Shown here: piece by piece, positions 44,190 through 53,108 of the stretch
Position numbering within the stretch: position 1 is the first letter of the stretch
How the letters are laid out: every line of letters starts with the position of its first letter
DNA from: Yinghuangia seranimata
GTDB taxonomy: Bacteria > Actinomycetota > Actinomycetes > Streptomycetales > Streptomycetaceae
Reading direction: 5' to 3'
Assembly (NCBI RefSeq): GCF_029953285.1
Contig: NZ_JASAOI010000008.1
Location: 1-64,000, forward strand
Length of the DNA: 64,000 nucleotides
Translations under genes and position numbers: made by a program
The notes under the pieces: generated by a model
Told to the model about the DNA's origin: nothing
The model's input: only the letters and a program-made list of their open reading frames with translations
Databases searched by the model: none

Positions 44190-45835
44190 CCCGCGGCCCC
44201 CACATCGGCGGCCCACGGGTAGTACATGTAGGCGATGGTCGTCGGCGCGCCGGTGATCTTCTTGTTGAGGAACACCGTGGACGGCCACTCGGCGACCGGC
44301 ATCCAGACCACCTCTTCGGCGGCCTTCTGCTGGAGCTTGGCCTCCAGCGCGAGGCGCTGCGCCGGGTCGTACGTGGAGGTGATCTGTTCGACGAGCGCGT
44401 CGTACTCGGGGTTCGAGTAGCTCGCGTGGTTCTGGTACGCGCCGGTCTTGAAGTTCCGCAGCAGGTCGACCGGGTCGGTCACCGAGAGGTAGAAGGTCTC
44501 GGGGAAGGCGTCGATGCCCTCGCGCGCGGCCGGGTCGGTGAACAGCGCGGAGAAGGCGTCGGGCGCGATGGTCTTCAGCTCGACCTTGAGGCCGATCTTC
44601 GAGCCCGCGGTCTGCAGGGCGGTCGCGAGCAGCGTGACGTCCTGGCCGATGGGGCTGGTCGCGACGGTGACGGTCTTGCCCTTGGCGCCGGCCTCCTCGA
44701 TGAGCTTCTTGGCCTGCTCGATGTCCTGCGCGGCGGGCGGCAGGGCGTCGAACGCGGCGGCCCGCGTCTCGGGTCCGGCGGCGGCCCAGGCGGCCTTCGG
44801 GGTGATCGAGTTGGTCACCGTGCCGTTGCCGCCGAGCGCGGCCTTGACGAAGCCGCCGCGGTCCAGCGCCATCGACAGCGCGCGGCGCACGCGGACGTCG
44901 CCGAGGGCGCCCTTGATGCTGGTGACGTTGACGTTGACGGTGCTCAGGCCCTCGCCGAAGTAGAGGCTGCCGACGCCGCTGGTGCGCAGCCGCTCGTAGC
45001 TGTCGGTGGGGACGAGGAAGCTGCCGTCGACCTCGCCGCTGAGCATCGCGTTGGTGCGCGCGGCGGGGTCGGTGAGGAACTTGAACTCGACGGTCTTGGC
45101 CTTGGCCTTGGTGCCCCAGTAGTCGTCGAAGCGGTCGAGTTCGAGGGACTGGCCCTTGGCCCAGTGGGTGAGCTTGTAGGGGCCGGTGCAGTCGAGGCTG
45201 CCGTCGACGCCGTAGTCCTTGCCGGCCGCCTCGACGCCCTTGCGGCTCGCGACGACGCCGGCGGCGGTCGCCATGAGCTGCGGGAACAGCGCGTCGGGCT
45301 GCTTGAGCTTGACGGTGACCTGGAGCGGCCCGGTCGCGGTGACGGCGGCGACGTTCTCGAACGAGTCGGCCCAGGCTGCGGCGAGTTCGGGGTTCGTCTG
45401 GCGGCCGAAGCTGAAGACCACGTCGTCGGCGGTCAGCGGCTCACCGTTGTGGAACTTCACGCCCGGACGCAGGTCGTACACCCACGTGTTCGGGTCGGGG
45501 TTGGCCGCCTTCTCGGCGAGCCCCGGCGCGAGGGTGAGCTGCGGGGTCCAACGCATGAGGCTCTCGCACACGTTGGACAGCACGGTGTTCTGCGGGTAGT
45601 CGAACGCCTGGATCCAGTCGAGCGTGAGGGGCTCGGCGTACAGCGCCCAGCTGAACTTGTCGATCGTGCCCTTGGCGGGCGGAGTGCCCTCGGAGAGCTG
45701 GTAGTTCGCGGCGGGGCTGTCGGCGCCGTGCTTCGCGGGCCCGGAGCAGGCGGCGAGCAGGGCGAAGGCGGCGAGCGCCGCCGTGGCCGGTGCCGCGGCG
45801 CGTCTGAACGTGCGGGCGGAGTTCTGAGTGGGCAT
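44186..45835 (-). CDS. Opp/Dpp-type ABC substrate-binding lipoprotein
   Basis: A 549-residue family-5 solute-binding lipoprotein. The signal peptide ends LLAACSG, giving a lipidated cysteine near residue 30. The family motif FHNGEPLTADDVVFSFGRQ lies near residue 130, followed by DVRVRRALSMALDR at about 315. Such proteins bind peptides, nickel chelates, or other small cationic compounds; context points to a guanidino or polyamine-like solute, by inference. The start shares one base with the stop of the agmatine deiminase gene (TGATG), so translation is coupled. Confidence 0.94.
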   Translation of the reverse strand: MPTQNSARTFRRAAAPATAALAAFALLAACSGPAKHGADSPAANYQLSEGTPPAKGTIDKFSWALYAEPLTLDWIQAFDYPQNTVLSNVCESLMRWTPQLTLAPGLAEKAANPDPNTWVYDLRPGVKFHNGEPLTADDVVFSFGRQTNPELAAAWADSFENVAAVTATGPLQVTVKLKQPDALFPQLMATAAGVVASRKGVEAAGKDYGVDGSLDCTGPYKLTHWAKGQSLELDRFDDYWGTKAKAKTVEFKFLTDPAARTNAMLSGEVDGSFLVPTDSYERLRTSGVGSLYFGEGLSTVNVNVTSIKGALGDVRVRRALSMALDRGGFVKAALGGNGTVTNSITPKAAWAAAGPETRAAAFDALPPAAQDIEQAKKLIEEAGAKGKTVTVATSPIGQDVTLLATALQTAGSKIGLKVELKTIAPDAFSALFTDPAAREGIDAFPETFYLSVTDPVDLLRNFKTGAYQNHASYSNPEYDALVEQITSTYDPAQRLALEAKLQQKAAEEVVWMPVAEWPSTVFLNKKITGAPTTIAYMYYPWAADVGAAG

Positions 45836-46845
45836 CAGGCGTCCTTTCGGGCGACGGGGACCTGCTGGGTGATGCAGTGCACGCCGCCGCCGCCGTAGGC
45901 GACGGTGGGGGTCGGTACGCCGACGACCTTGCGGTCCGGGAACACGGACTGGATGACGGCGAGGGCGCCGGCGTCCGAGGGGTGGTCCGCGACCGGCACG
46001 ACGACGCCGCCGTTGGCGATGTAGAAGTTCAGGTACGAGACCTCGATCTCGACGCCGCCCCACTCCAGGGAGTTGGACTGCGGGATCGCGACGACCTCGA
46101 ACGGGCGGCCCTGCGCGTCCGTGGACGCCTCGAGCACCGCCTTGTTGGCGCGGGAGCGCACGTAGTCCGGGTGCTCGGGGTCGTCGGGGAGCTGGACGAC
46201 GACCTTGGCCGGGGCGACGAACGCGCAGACGCCGTCGACGTGGCCGTCGGTCTCGGTGTCGAGCGCCCCGCCGTACGGCAGCCAGATGATCTTCTCGACG
46301 CCGAGCCGGGCCTTGATCTCGGCCTCGATCTCCTCGCGCGTCATGTCGGGGTTGCGGTTGGGGTGCAGCAGGCACTGCTCGGTGGTGATGAGCGTGCCCT
46401 CGCCGTCGACGGTGATCGCGCCGCCCTCCAGGATCATGTCCGAGGCGATGCGGGTGTCGCCGACCCGCTCGATCAGCGCCGCGGCGACGCGGTCGTCGGA
46501 GTCCCACGGGGAGTGCTTGCGGCCCCAGGCGTTGAAGCGGAAGTCGACGCCGGAGCGGCGGCCGTCCGCGTCCGTGACGAAGATCGGGCCCGAGTCGCGG
46601 AACCACGCGTCGTCGATGGGGATCTCGATGACGGTGACGGCCTCGCCGCACAGCTCGCGGGCCTCGTCGGCCGCGCCGGGGACGGTGACCATGGTGACCG
46701 GCTCGAACTCCGAGATGGCGCGCGCGACCAGGGCGTACTCGGTCTTCGCGGACGCGAACGTGTCCCCCCACAGGTCGGCCCGGGTCGGCCAGGCCATGAG
46801 GCAGCCCTCGTGCTCGGTCCACTCGGCGGGCATGCGGAACGTCAT
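45835..46845 (-). CDS. aguA: Agmatine deiminase (cytosolic)
   Basis: A 336-residue guanidino-modifying enzyme that converts agmatine to N-carbamoylputrescine and ammonia. The family motifs are in order: WPTRADLWG, the acidic DDAWFRDSGPIFV, ILEGGAITVDGEGT, ETDGHVDGVCAFV, and the nucleophilic cysteine in YGGGGVHCITQQ. It lacks a signal peptide. It lies between the urease alpha-like gene and the binding-protein gene on one operon. The true substrate may be another guanidino compound. Confidence 0.94.
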   Translation of the reverse strand: MTFRMPAEWTEHEGCLMAWPTRADLWGDTFASAKTEYALVARAISEFEPVTMVTVPGAADEARELCGEAVTVIEIPIDDAWFRDSGPIFVTDADGRRSGVDFRFNAWGRKHSPWDSDDRVAAALIERVGDTRIASDMILEGGAITVDGEGTLITTEQCLLHPNRNPDMTREEIEAEIKARLGVEKIIWLPYGGALDTETDGHVDGVCAFVAPAKVVVQLPDDPEHPDYVRSRANKAVLEASTDAQGRPFEVVAIPQSNSLEWGGVEIEVSYLNFYIANGGVVVPVADHPSDAGALAVIQSVFPDRKVVGVPTPTVAYGGGGVHCITQQVPVARKDA

Positions 46846-46913
46846 GGGTGTCGTCTCTTTCGATCGTGGTGCTGTGTGCGGGGCTTGAGGTCGGCGGGAA
46901 GTCAGCAGAAGGA

Positions 46914-48611
46914 TCAGAGGAAGTAGAGGCGGTTGAGCGGGACTTCGTCGGCCGGGTCGGAACGCACGGGGGCGCCGTCGAGGGTGACGAGGCCGGTGCG
47001 CGGGTCGACCTGGACGTGGCCGGTCCGGGCGTTGCGCACCATGTCGGCGGGGCCGATGCCGCGCGTGCCGCGGACCGCGACGCGGCGGCGCCGGGTGGTC
47101 ATGTGGTCGCCGCCCTGTTCGGCGGCGGCGCGGCTGACGAACGCGACGGACAGGTCGGCGGGCGCGGCGCCGTGCGCGCCGAAAAGCGGTCCCAGCACCT
47201 GCGGTTGGCAGTTGTCGGTGGCCGCGTTCGGGTCGCCGACGACGCCGTACGCGGGGAACCCGGCCTTGAGCACCATCTGCGGCTTCGCACCGAACGTCGG
47301 CGGCCGCCACAGCACGATGTCGGCGAGCTTGCCGACCTCGAGCGTGCCGATCTCATGCGAAAGTCCGTGCGCGATCGCCGGGTTGACGGTGAGTTTGGCG
47401 ATGTAGCGCAGCACGCGGGCGTTGTCGTGGTCCGGCCCGTCGCCGTCCGCGGGGCCGAACTCGCTCTTCATCTTTCCGGCGACGGCGAACGTGCGGCGGA
47501 CGGTCTCGCCGGCGCGGCCCATGCCCTGCGCGTCGGAGGAGGTGATGCCGATGACACCGAGGTCGTGCAGGACGTCTTCGGCGCCCATGGTCCCGGCGCG
47601 GATGCGGTCGCGGGCCATGGCGGCGTCGCCGGGCAGGTCGGTCTTCAGGCCGTGGACCGAGACGATCATGCCGTAGTGCTCGGCGACGGCGTCGCGTCCG
47701 AACGGCAGCGTCGGGTTGGTGGAGGAGCCGATGACGTTGGGGACGCCGGCCATCTTGAGCACGTTGGGCACGTGCCCGCCGCCGCAGCCCTCGATGTGGA
47801 AGGCGTGGATGGTGCGGCCATCGAGGACGGACAGCGTGTCCTCGACCGAGAGGCACTCGTTCAGCCCGTCGGTGTGCAGGGCGACCTGCACGTCGTGGTC
47901 CTCGGCGACGCGCAGCGCGGTGTCGAGGGCACGGGCGTGCGCGCCCATGTCCTCGTGCACCTTGAACCCGCACGCGCCGCCCTCCGCGAGCGCCTCGACG
48001 AGTCCGGCCGGGTCGGAGGCCGAACCGCGGCCCAGGAAGCCGATGTTCACCGGCCACGCGTCGAACGCGTTGAACGCGTGCTTGAGCGCCCACGGCGAGT
48101 TGACGCCGACGCCCCACAGCGGGCCGAACTCCTGGCCGATGATCGTGGTGACGCCCGCGGCGAGCGAGGCCTCCATGATGCGGGGGCTGAGCAGGTGGAC
48201 GTGCGTGTCGATGGCGCCGGCGGTGGCGATCAGGCCTTCGCCCGACACGATCGCGGTGCCGGTGCCGACGACCACGTCGACGCCGTCCAGGGTGTCCGGG
48301 TTGCCGGCGCGTCCGATGCCGGAGATGCGGCCTTCCCGGATCCCGATGGACACCTTGCGGATGCCCTGCACCGCGTCGATGACGACGACGTTGCTGATGA
48401 CGACGTCGCACGTCTCGCGCACGGTCGCGGCCTTCAGGTGCAGGCCGTCGCGGGCGGTCTTGCCGAAGCCGGCCAGGAACTCGTCGCCGGGGGCCTGCGC
48501 GTCGGACTCGACCTCGACGACCAGGCCGGAGTCGCCGAGCCGGATGCGGTCGCCCGCGCGCGGGCCGTAGGTGGCGGCGTAGTCGTGGGCATCAATGGTG
48601 CCGCTGCTCAC
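46914..48611 (-). CDS. ureC: Divergent urease alpha subunit (UreC-like amidohydrolase)
   Basis: A 565-residue dinickel amidohydrolase. Metal ligands are intact: HVH in DTHVHLLSP, the carbamylated lysine in CGFKVHEDMG, His in VALHTDGLNE and FHIEGCGGGH, and Asp in TSSDAQGMGR. The mobile flap, MVCHHLD in classical ureases, aligns as VSVHGLK: the flap cysteine and second His are lost while the catalytic His and the following Arg (DRIRA) remain. HEDWG is HEDMG. The accessory genes ureD/E/F/G are absent. I infer a urease-like enzyme for a substituted urea such as N-carbamoylputrescine. GTG 48611 overlaps the gamma-beta stop by 4 bp. Confidence 0.88.
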   Translation of the reverse strand: MSSGTIDAHDYAATYGPRAGDRIRLGDSGLVVEVESDAQAPGDEFLAGFGKTARDGLHLKAATVRETCDVVISNVVVIDAVQGIRKVSIGIREGRISGIGRAGNPDTLDGVDVVVGTGTAIVSGEGLIATAGAIDTHVHLLSPRIMEASLAAGVTTIIGQEFGPLWGVGVNSPWALKHAFNAFDAWPVNIGFLGRGSASDPAGLVEALAEGGACGFKVHEDMGAHARALDTALRVAEDHDVQVALHTDGLNECLSVEDTLSVLDGRTIHAFHIEGCGGGHVPNVLKMAGVPNVIGSSTNPTLPFGRDAVAEHYGMIVSVHGLKTDLPGDAAMARDRIRAGTMGAEDVLHDLGVIGITSSDAQGMGRAGETVRRTFAVAGKMKSEFGPADGDGPDHDNARVLRYIAKLTVNPAIAHGLSHEIGTLEVGKLADIVLWRPPTFGAKPQMVLKAGFPAYGVVGDPNAATDNCQPQVLGPLFGAHGAAPADLSVAFVSRAAAEQGGDHMTTRRRRVAVRGTRGIGPADMVRNARTGHVQVDPRTGLVTLDGAPVRSDPADEVPLNRLYFL

Positions 48612-49351
48612 GGGAGTTCCCTTCCAGAGGTGGTGCCGGTGGTGCTCGCGGTGCTGAGGTACGGCTCTTCCGCCCCGAGGTATCCGCAGGCGCGGGCGCG
48701 GCGGAGCGCCTCCTCCTTCGCGCCCGGGGCGTCCAACGGCCCGTCGACCAGGCCGGCGAAGCCGACGGCCACGCGCGCGCCGCCGATCGGGACCAGGCCG
48801 ACCTCGACGTCGGCGTCCGGGTCGAAGCGGGTGGACGCCCCGGCGGGGGCGGCCAGCCGCATGCCGTAGGCGGCCGAACGGTCGAAGCGCAGCCGGGGGT
48901 TGGCCTCGAAGAAGTGGAAGTGCGAGGTGACGCTGACCGGGACGTCGGCGGTGTTCCGCACCGTGACGTACGCGGTGGGCGCGGACGCGAACGCGGTGTC
49001 CGGGCCGGGGATCACCGCGCCGGGCGCCGCGTCCCCCAGCTCACCGCCGCCACCGAACGGGTCGGTGACGACGGCGAGCCTGGTGCCGTCCGCGAAGACG
49101 GCCTCGACGTACACCTCCGGGACGAGGTCCACGACGCCTGGGAGCACGTCGTCGGGCCCGAGCACGCCGCGCCCGGCGGCGAGCGCGTCGGCGAGCCGTC
49201 CGCCGGCCCGGGCCGCCTCGCACACCGTGTCCGCGATGAGCGCGGTGGCCTCCGGCATGTTGAGCAGCAGTCCGGCCGCCCGACGGCGGCGGGCGAGCTC
49301 GGCGGCGTTGAACAGCAGCAGCCGGTCGCGCTCGGTCGGCGTCAACTGCAC
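48608..49351 (-). CDS. ureAB: Urease gamma-beta fusion subunit
   Basis: A 247-residue protein. Residues 1-100 are the gamma subunit (QLTPTERDRLLLFNAAELA, LLLNMPEATALIADTV, GVLGPDDVLPGV). Residues about 115-235 are the beta subunit (VTVRNTADVPVSVTSHFHFF, NPRLRFDRSAAYGMRLAAPAG, GLVPIGGARVAVGFAGLVDG). The fused form is known in some actinobacteria and Helicobacter-type ureases. It is the structural partner of the alpha-like gene it overlaps. GTG 49351 follows GGAGGATCC. Confidence 0.93.
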   Translation of the reverse strand: MQLTPTERDRLLLFNAAELARRRRAAGLLLNMPEATALIADTVCEAARAGGRLADALAAGRGVLGPDDVLPGVVDLVPEVYVEAVFADGTRLAVVTDPFGGGGELGDAAPGAVIPGPDTAFASAPTAYVTVRNTADVPVSVTSHFHFFEANPRLRFDRSAAYGMRLAAPAGASTRFDPDADVEVGLVPIGGARVAVGFAGLVDGPLDAPGAKEEALRRARACGYLGAEEPYLSTASTTGTTSGRELP

Positions 49352-49428
49352 GGATCCTCCAGGTGGTTCTGGTCTGGTGCGGTGGTGCGGGCGGTGCTGC
49401 GGAGGACTCGGCCGTGCAGCGTTCGGGG

Positions 49429-50601
49429 CTAGGCGCGCGGTTCCTGCATGGTCGAGCAGTGCACGCCGCCGCCGCCGAGGGCGATGCGGTCGATGTCGAT
49501 CTGGACGACCTGGCGTCCGGGGTACGCGGCGGCGACCACCTGCTTGGCGGCGGCGTCCTTGGCGGTGTCGCCGAACTGGGCCATCACGACGCCGCCGTTG
49601 CAGACGTGGAAGTTGACGTAGGAGTCGACGAAGTCCTCGCTGTTCGAGCGCACGGTGTCCGGCCCGTCGATGCGGATGACCTGGAGCCGGCGGCCCTTGG
49701 CGTCCGTCGCGTTCGACAGGATCTGGAGCTGCTTGCGGGCGTCCTGCGCCCAGATGTCGGTGCGGCTGGCGGGCGGCACCTGCACCATCACGACGCCCGG
49801 GGCGATGAACCGCGACGTCGCGTCGATGTGGTCGTCGGTGATGTCCTGGCCCTTGATGCCGGGCACCCACAGCATCTTGCTCGCGCCGTAGGCGGCCAGC
49901 ACCGCGGCCTCCACCTGGGCCTTGGTCTTGCCCGGGTTGCGGTTGCTGTTGACGAGGCTGCTCTCGGTGGCCATGACGGTGCCGTCGCCGTCGGTCTCGA
50001 TCGCGCCGCCCTCGCCGGTGAATCCGGCACGGGTGAAGGCGAGGCTGTCGTACGCGGCGATGCGCGAGGCCACCAGGGCGTCCTTGGCGTGCGTCTGCTT
50101 GTTGCCCCAGCCGTTGAAGCCGAGGCCGACCGTGTCGCGGCCGCCCGCGCCGTCCGTGCGGAAGACCGGGCCGGTGTCGCGCATCCACAGGTCGTCGACC
50201 GGGATGGTGCTGATGACGGTGACGGACGACCCGCACCGCGCCCGCGCGTCCGAGGCGCTGGTGGCGTCCGGCGCGCACATGACCACCGGCTCGAACCGGG
50301 CGATGGACTTCGCGATCAGGGCGACGTCGTTCTGCACGCCGTTGAGCTGCCGCCCCCAGATCGACGACTTCGTCGGCCACGCCATCCAGGTGCGGACGTG
50401 GGCGACGTCGTCGGAGGGCACCCGCAGCGTGCCGGCTGCCGCCGCCTGCGATCCGGCGGCGTCGGCCCGGGACAGCAGTCCCCCGCCGACGGCCAGCCCG
50501 GCGGCACCGAGCAGCGCGCCGCCGAGCACGGCGCGGCGCGTGGGCCCGGACGCGGCGGCGTCCGGCGTTTCCGTGCGACTGAATCTGTGCGCTCCATGCA
50601 T
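49429..50601 (-). CDS. Exported (Tat) agmatine deiminase family protein
   Basis: A 390-residue protein. It begins with a twin-arginine signal: a polar N-region, TRRAVLGG, a hydrophobic stretch to about residue 45, then SRADA. The enzyme domain has WMAWPTKSSIWG, the acidic DDLWMRDTGPVF, GEGGAIETDGDGT, ITDDHIDATSRFI, and the active cysteine in LGGGGVHCSTMQ. All catalytic positions of agmatine deiminases are kept. It would act outside the membrane on agmatine or a similar guanidine. GGGGAGAG precedes ATG 50601. First gene of the nine-gene operon. Confidence 0.92.
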   Translation of the reverse strand: MHGAHRFSRTETPDAAASGPTRRAVLGGALLGAAGLAVGGGLLSRADAAGSQAAAAGTLRVPSDDVAHVRTWMAWPTKSSIWGRQLNGVQNDVALIAKSIARFEPVVMCAPDATSASDARARCGSSVTVISTIPVDDLWMRDTGPVFRTDGAGGRDTVGLGFNGWGNKQTHAKDALVASRIAAYDSLAFTRAGFTGEGGAIETDGDGTVMATESSLVNSNRNPGKTKAQVEAAVLAAYGASKMLWVPGIKGQDITDDHIDATSRFIAPGVVMVQVPPASRTDIWAQDARKQLQILSNATDAKGRRLQVIRIDGPDTVRSNSEDFVDSYVNFHVCNGGVVMAQFGDTAKDAAAKQVVAAAYPGRQVVQIDIDRIALGGGGVHCSTMQEPRA

Positions 50602-50764
50602 GGCTGACTCTCCCCAAGAGCTGTCGCTGGGTGTCGTGTGTTGTCGCGCGCCGCCCCACGGGCGGGCCGACCAGCGGGCCGCACCTGACCACTACGCGGA
50701 TCCGCGGCACCGGCCGGACCCGATACCGGTGCGCGCTCCCCCGGCCGCGTCCACACTGTGGCAC

Positions 50765-50783
50765 TGACTGAAAACTCAGTCAA
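50765..50783. promoter_or_regulatory. Operator with 7-bp arms upstream of agmatine/urease operon
   Basis: TGACTGA-AAAC-TCAGTCA (50765-50782) is a perfect palindrome; with the next base the 19-mer matches 15/19 of a site between two TetR genes at 56278-56296. On the minus strand it overlaps a TTGACT that can serve as a -35 box for the operon. The remaining 388-bp gap (50602-50989) between the divergent starts has no gene. Confidence 0.7.
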
Positions 50784-50989
50784 TACCGCGACCGGCAATC
50801 GACCACCGCGGAAACGGAAACGTAACCGGCGAGGACGAGAGCGCCCGGCGGCCCGGCCGACGGCGGATGCGAGGGTCTTGCCGCTCGCCGGGTGGGCGGC
50901 GGGCGCGGGAGGCTTCCCGTGGAGGGGCTTCGGCGGTGGGGTGTACCGGGCGGGGGCGCGGGTTCGGTGCGGGTCTCGGAGGGGGCAGG

Positions 50990-51973
50990 GTGGCCGGAAG
51001 GCGTGGGGTGGGCGGGGTGCGACGGTGGGTCGCGGGGCTGGGGGCGGCCGTGGTGCTGGGGGCGGTGGGGGTGCTCGGTGCGGGTGCCGCGGCGGGGTCG
51101 CGGGGGCCGGGCGCGCCGGAGCCCGTCAGTGTCGGGGCGCGTGCGTTACCGGGCGCGGACGGGGCGGACTGCGACCCCTACCGGAGCCTGCGGCCGTCCC
51201 GTGCGGACGGGCCGGCCGTGCAGCGGATCCGGCAGCGCGGGTTCCTGGTCGCGGGCGTCGACGGGAACAGCTTCCGGTGGGGCGCGGTCAACGCGGACAC
51301 GCGCGAGTACGAGGGCTTCGACATCGACCTCGTCCACGCCATCGCCGACGACATCCTCGGGCCGGGCGCGAAGGTCCGCTTCGTCACCATGCCGCCGGAC
51401 CAGCGCATCCCCCGCCTGACCGGCGGCGACGTCGACGTCCTCGTGCGCACCATGACGGTCACCTGCACGCGCGCGAGCGAAGTCACCTTCTCCAGCGTGT
51501 ACTTCGCGAGCGGCCACCGGTTGCTCGTCCCCGATGACTCGAAGGTCGAGGCGTTCGACGCCGCACAGCTCGCCGGCCGGCGCATTTGCGTCGGGCGCGG
51601 GTCGTCGGCCGTCGATGTCCTCGCGCGGTCGGGGACGGGCGCCCGGGTGGTCGAGGCCGACAGTCACCTCGACTGCCTGGTGATGATCCAGAAGGGCCTG
51701 GCGGACGCGGTCCTGACCCACGAGTCGCTCGCGGCCGGGCTCGTGGCGCAGGACCCGCACCTGAGGTTCGTCGGCGCGCGCCTGGACCAGACGCCGTACG
51801 GGGTGGCGATGCGCAAGACCGACCCCGACCTGGTCCGGCGCGTCAACGCGGTGTTGGCGGACTACGCCGCGGGCGGCAGGAACAGCGCGTGGGCCCGGTC
51901 GTACGGCACGTGGCTCGCGGCCTACCTGGGAGCGGCGCCGACGGGGCCGCCCGCGGCGACGTATGCGGACTAG
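50990..51973 (+). CDS. Family-3 ABC solute-binding protein
   Basis: A 327-residue extracytoplasmic binding protein of the glutamate/amino-acid type. A signal-like segment (about 12-35) lacks a lipobox Cys. The binding domain has FLVAGVDGNSFRWGA, the family signature GFDIDLVHAIADDILG (about 117), DVLVRTMTVTCTR, and AWARSYGTWLA near the end. GTG 50990 is chosen because GGAGGGGG lies just upstream. Divergent from the agmatine/urease operon. The stop codon TAG belongs to a CTAG at the edge of the IS fragment, so the native C-terminus may have been lost. Confidence 0.85.
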   Translation: MAGRRGVGGVRRWVAGLGAAVVLGAVGVLGAGAAAGSRGPGAPEPVSVGARALPGADGADCDPYRSLRPSRADGPAVQRIRQRGFLVAGVDGNSFRWGAVNADTREYEGFDIDLVHAIADDILGPGAKVRFVTMPPDQRIPRLTGGDVDVLVRTMTVTCTRASEVTFSSVYFASGHRLLVPDDSKVEAFDAAQLAGRRICVGRGSSAVDVLARSGTGARVVEADSHLDCLVMIQKGLADAVLTHESLAAGLVAQDPHLRFVGARLDQTPYGVAMRKTDPDLVRRVNAVLADYAAGGRNSAWARSYGTWLAAYLGAAPTGPPAATYAD

Positions 51974-52153
51974 GGCCTGTTTCAGAAGTGGATCTTGATC
52001 TGGGCGATGTGGGACGGGGGGATCTGACGAATGCCCAGTGGGTGCGGGGGGCCGATCCGTTTCCTCGCCCGTCGTGCCGACCCGCGGTCGAGCCCGGTGG
52101 TCCCGTGGCGGATTTGACGGGGCTGAAAGCCTGGAAGAGAGGGTCGTCCGCTG

Positions 52154-52180
52154 GAGGCCCGGGTCGGATACCCGGGCCTC
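52154..52180 (+). terminator. Hairpin upstream of SDR gene
   Basis: An 11-bp perfect stem (GAGGCCCGGGT with ACCCGGGCCTC) and CGGAT loop, 180 bp after the binding-protein stop and 86 bp before the SDR start. Probably a terminator. Confidence 0.6.
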
Positions 52181-52265
52181 ACCACGCCGTCCACGGGAGC
52201 CGGTGGTTCTTTTGCCGGGCATCGGCGGCGGAACGCCACGGAAGACCCGGAAGGGACAGCACAGC

Positions 52266-53108
52266 GTGCGTATCGAAGCAGGACAGGTCGCGGTCGTGAC
52301 CGGAGCGGCCGGCGGGATCGGGTACGGGACCGCGCAGGCGTTCGCCGGCCGAGGGATGAGCGTGGTACTCGCCGACCAGGACGGGGCGCGGCTCGCCGAA
52401 GGAGCGCGATCGCTGCGGGAGGCCGGAGCGCGCGTGCTCGCGGTGCCCACCGATGTACGCGACCTTGCGGCTGTGCAGGCGCTCTCCGACGCCGCTCTTA
52501 CCGCCTTCGGTCGTGTAGATGTCGTGTGCAACAACGCGGGCGTGTGGACGCTCGGCCGGCAGTGGGAGACCTCGGCACAGCAGTGGGCGTGGGTGATCGA
52601 CGTCAACCTGTGGGGCGTGATCCACGGCGTGCGCACCTTCGTCCCCCTGCTGCTGGCTCAGCCCGGCGGTGGTCACATCGTGAACACCGCGTCGATGGGA
52701 GGCATGCTCGGCGCCGCCCTGACCGGGCCGTACAGCGCGACCAAGCACGCGGTGGTCGGCCTGACGAAGGGGCTGCTCGCCGAGCTCGCGGACACTCGTG
52801 TCGGGGTGTCGCTGGTCTGCCCGGGGAAGGTCGCCTCCGGCATGCTCGACCACGTCGCGGGCCCCGGCGACTCCGACAGCGACGCGTCCGGCACGGCGAC
52901 CCTCGGCCCACGAGAGCGTGCCGTGCTTGACACCATGCGCGGCGCGCAGGCCGGAGCGATGTCCGCTCGCGACGCGGGAGAACACATCGCCTCCGCCGTC
53001 GAACACGACCGCTTCTGGGTCCTGCCCGGTGCGCAGGCGCACGAGCCTTTGCTCCAGCGTGACTTCGCCGAGCTGACCACCGCGTTCCACCCCGAGGCCA
53101 CCGACTAG
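52266..53108 (+). CDS. SDR-family oxidoreductase within IS fragments
   Basis: A 280-residue classical short-chain dehydrogenase: VTGAAGGIGYGTA cofactor motif, VCNNAGVW, the serine in VNTASMGG, and YSATK active pair. LADQDGA after the second strand favours NAD(H). The gene is complete and in the genome's usual codon style. GTG 52266 is preceded by a distant GAAGGG. Its last codons and stop TAG abut an IS junction at 53106. The substrate is unknown. Confidence 0.88.
   Translation: MRIEAGQVAVVTGAAGGIGYGTAQAFAGRGMSVVLADQDGARLAEGARSLREAGARVLAVPTDVRDLAAVQALSDAALTAFGRVDVVCNNAGVWTLGRQWETSAQQWAWVIDVNLWGVIHGVRTFVPLLLAQPGGGHIVNTASMGGMLGAALTGPYSATKHAVVGLTKGLLAELADTRVGVSLVCPGKVASGMLDHVAGPGDSDSDASGTATLGPRERAVLDTMRGAQAGAMSARDAGEHIASAVEHDRFWVLPGAQAHEPLLQRDFAELTTAFHPEATD

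Noticed and set aside
46914-49351. Calling this a normal urease operon
   Set aside because: No ureD/E/F/G genes are present and the active-site flap differs from all classical ureases.
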